Assembly: GCA_036560445.1 (NCBI GenBank)
Contig: DATBRG010000016.1
Location: 1-32,998 of the forward strand
Source of the DNA: DATBRG01 sp036560445
GTDB lineage: Bacteria; Pseudomonadota; Gammaproteobacteria; Burkholderiales; Methylophilaceae
Direction of reading: 5' to 3'
DNA length: 32,998 nt
Part shown: positions 31,986 through 32,998 of the stretch, piece by piece
Layout of the letters: the number at the start of each line of letters is the position of its first letter
Position numbering within the stretch: the first letter of the stretch is position 1
Notes under the pieces: generated by a model
What the model was told of the DNA's origin: nothing
Database searches by the model: none
Seen by the model: the letters and a program-made list of their open reading frames with translations, nothing else
Position numbers and translations under genes: made by a program

Positions 31986-32998
31986 TTGACCATACGCAAA
32001 ACATTGTTGGTCGCTTTTTTGCTCGTCAGTTTGCTACCCTCAATTCTGCTGACATATCTTGCTTTTCGAGTCGCAGGAGATGCTATGCGGGCCGAGATTG
32101 AACAGAGCCTGCAACAGGAAGCCAAGGCTGTTTCCCAGAACATCGACAAGATGCTATTCGAGCGTTTGCAGAATGCTCAAACCTGGCGGCGACTTGAAGT
32201 GACCCAGGATATTAAGGTCAATGATATCGACAAGCGCTTATCAAAGTTTCTGGCCGAATTGAAATCAGGCTATCAGGATGTCTATGTTGAATTGCTCTGT
32301 ACCAACCTTGATGGCCATGTAGTAGCGAGCAGTAACTCTGGCCATATTGACAGTATTCGTAAGCCTGCAGAAAGCATATTGCTGGGGCAGGATGAGGGCA
32401 CCAATATTCGTTTGGAGACTTTACAGTTTTCCAAAACGGAAGACTCCGCAGTTTTGCCTATCCAGGCTCGTGTGCCCTCCCTATTCAACGACGGGGAGAT
32501 CGGTACGCTATACCTGCTTTTCAACTGGGGTCAGATCTATCATATTCTGGATGAGGCAGCTCAGGGCGATCATGATCTAGCCTTGATTGATAAGGATGGT
32601 CGGATTATCGCCGCATCTGCAAAGCTAAGAAACCGTGGCGGACTCATGAAAAGTATTCCTGCCAGTTGGCTATCCGGGCATAAAAGTGGCATTCGTACGA
32701 TTAATGGAACGCCGTTTTATGGTAAAGACGTCATTATTGGTTTTGACCGGTCTTCAGGTTTTCAACGCTTTCCAGGCTTTGACTGGACTACACTGGTCAT
32801 CAAAAACAGTCATCGAGCCAATATTCCGGTACGCCAGATGGCGCTGGTTTTCTTGCTCTTGTTAGCCCTCACTAGTGCTATCGCAATCAGTTTTTCATAT
32901 ATGGTGGCGGGGCGTATTTCAAGGCCAATTGCGGCTCTGACCAATTTCACCCGCCGTTTTACACGTGATAAACAGTTACCAGAATTGCCTCAAGCTGT
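31986..32998 (+). CDS. Sensor protein, dCache-HAMP N-terminal part (3' truncated at window edge)
   Basis: An open frame of at least 337 codons running off the right edge. Order: first membrane helix (about 7-27, TLLVAFLLVSLLPSILLTYL); a periplasmic double-Cache-like domain (about 30-275) with CTNLDGHVVASSN and DLALIDKDGRIIAAS; second helix (about 285-308); a HAMP-type start GRISRPIAALT. The cytoplasmic output is cut off, so it may be a histidine kinase, cyclase or other signaller. The start is uncertain: TTG at 31986 gives the familiar (M)TIRKTLL opening; an in-frame ATG at 31938 adds 16 residues and no clear ribosome site is seen for either. It is divergent from the porin with about 71 bases between, so their promoters may overlap. 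Confidence 0.82.
   Translation, partial: MTIRKTLLVAFLLVSLLPSILLTYLAFRVAGDAMRAEIEQSLQQEAKAVSQNIDKMLFERLQNAQTWRRLEVTQDIKVNDIDKRLSKFLAELKSGYQDVYVELLCTNLDGHVVASSNSGHIDSIRKPAESILLGQDEGTNIRLETLQFSKTEDSAVLPIQARVPSLFNDGEIGTLYLLFNWGQIYHILDEAAQGDHDLALIDKDGRIIAASAKLRNRGGLMKSIPASWLSGHKSGIRTINGTPFYGKDVIIGFDRSSGFQRFPGFDWTTLVIKNSHRANIPVRQMALVFLLLLALTSAIAISFSYMVAGRISRPIAALTNFTRRFTRDKQLPELPQA

Noticed and set aside
32347..32580. 77-codon open frame on the + strand
   Set aside because: It lies in another frame within the dCache sensor, whose frame is open throughout and has recognisable membrane and HAMP segments.
1..32998. CRISPR array, tRNA, rRNA, insertion sequence or attachment site
   Set aside because: No regularly spaced direct repeats, cloverleaf-like segments, transposase motifs or terminal inverted repeats were seen on reading both strands; not tested computationally.

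Overview
The window reads as a chromosomal stretch of a Gram-negative betaproteobacterium with roughly balanced base composition. The evidence is a long-form IF-1 of betaproteobacterial type, the PhaA/PhaB pair, the prpB-prpC-prpD methylcitrate genes, formaldehyde-activating enzyme, an outer-membrane porin and many c-di-GMP proteins. The lineage cannot be fixed from sequence reading alone; a facultative methylotroph or a PHA-storing relative would fit. No rRNA, tRNA, CRISPR array, insertion sequence or phage gene was seen.

Region 1 (1-12374, all + strand) is a dense signalling cluster. In order it holds the end of a methyl-accepting chemotaxis protein, a hybrid CheA kinase, CheB, a REC-histidine kinase, a stand-alone receiver, a REC-PAS-GAF-GGDEF-EAL protein with a broken GGDEF site, a membrane diguanylate cyclase, and a GspE/PilB-type ATPase with four tandem MshEN-type motifs. 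Gaps are short or negative, so the genes are probably co-transcribed. The order suggests a route from chemosensory input through c-di-GMP to a pilus or secretion motor.

Region 2 (12413-18971, - strand) is a carbon operon, transcribed leftward: CitE-like lyase, mesaconyl-CoA hydratase (mch), second CitE-like lyase, prpB, prpC, a terminator-like hairpin, then prpD. It joins the lower half of the ethylmalonyl-CoA pathway (mesaconyl-CoA to glyoxylate plus propionyl-CoA) to the methylcitrate cycle (propionyl-CoA to pyruvate plus succinate). Divergently transcribed phaA and phaB (19253-21197) supply acetoacetyl-CoA and 3-hydroxybutyryl-CoA. A near-perfect palindrome lies between the two divergent promoters. 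Alanine dehydrogenase and a solitary fae follow.

Region 3 (23078-25761) is housekeeping: a HAD-IIA phosphatase, a zinc-ribbon protein, an unrecognised 89-residue protein, infA with a TTG start, and a cold-shock protein with its own promoter, long leader and terminator.

Region 4 (25841-30191, - strand) is a tightly overlapped five-gene operon: thermostable-hemolysin/GNAT-like protein, AMP-dependent acyl ligase, haem-oxygenase-like diiron oxidase, SDR and a TPR protein. It looks like an uncharacterised small-molecule or lipid biosynthetic system and is the best candidate here for something undescribed.

Region 5 (30395-32998) has a porin and a periplasmic PBP-like protein on the - strand. Divergent from them is a dCache-HAMP sensor that runs off the right edge.
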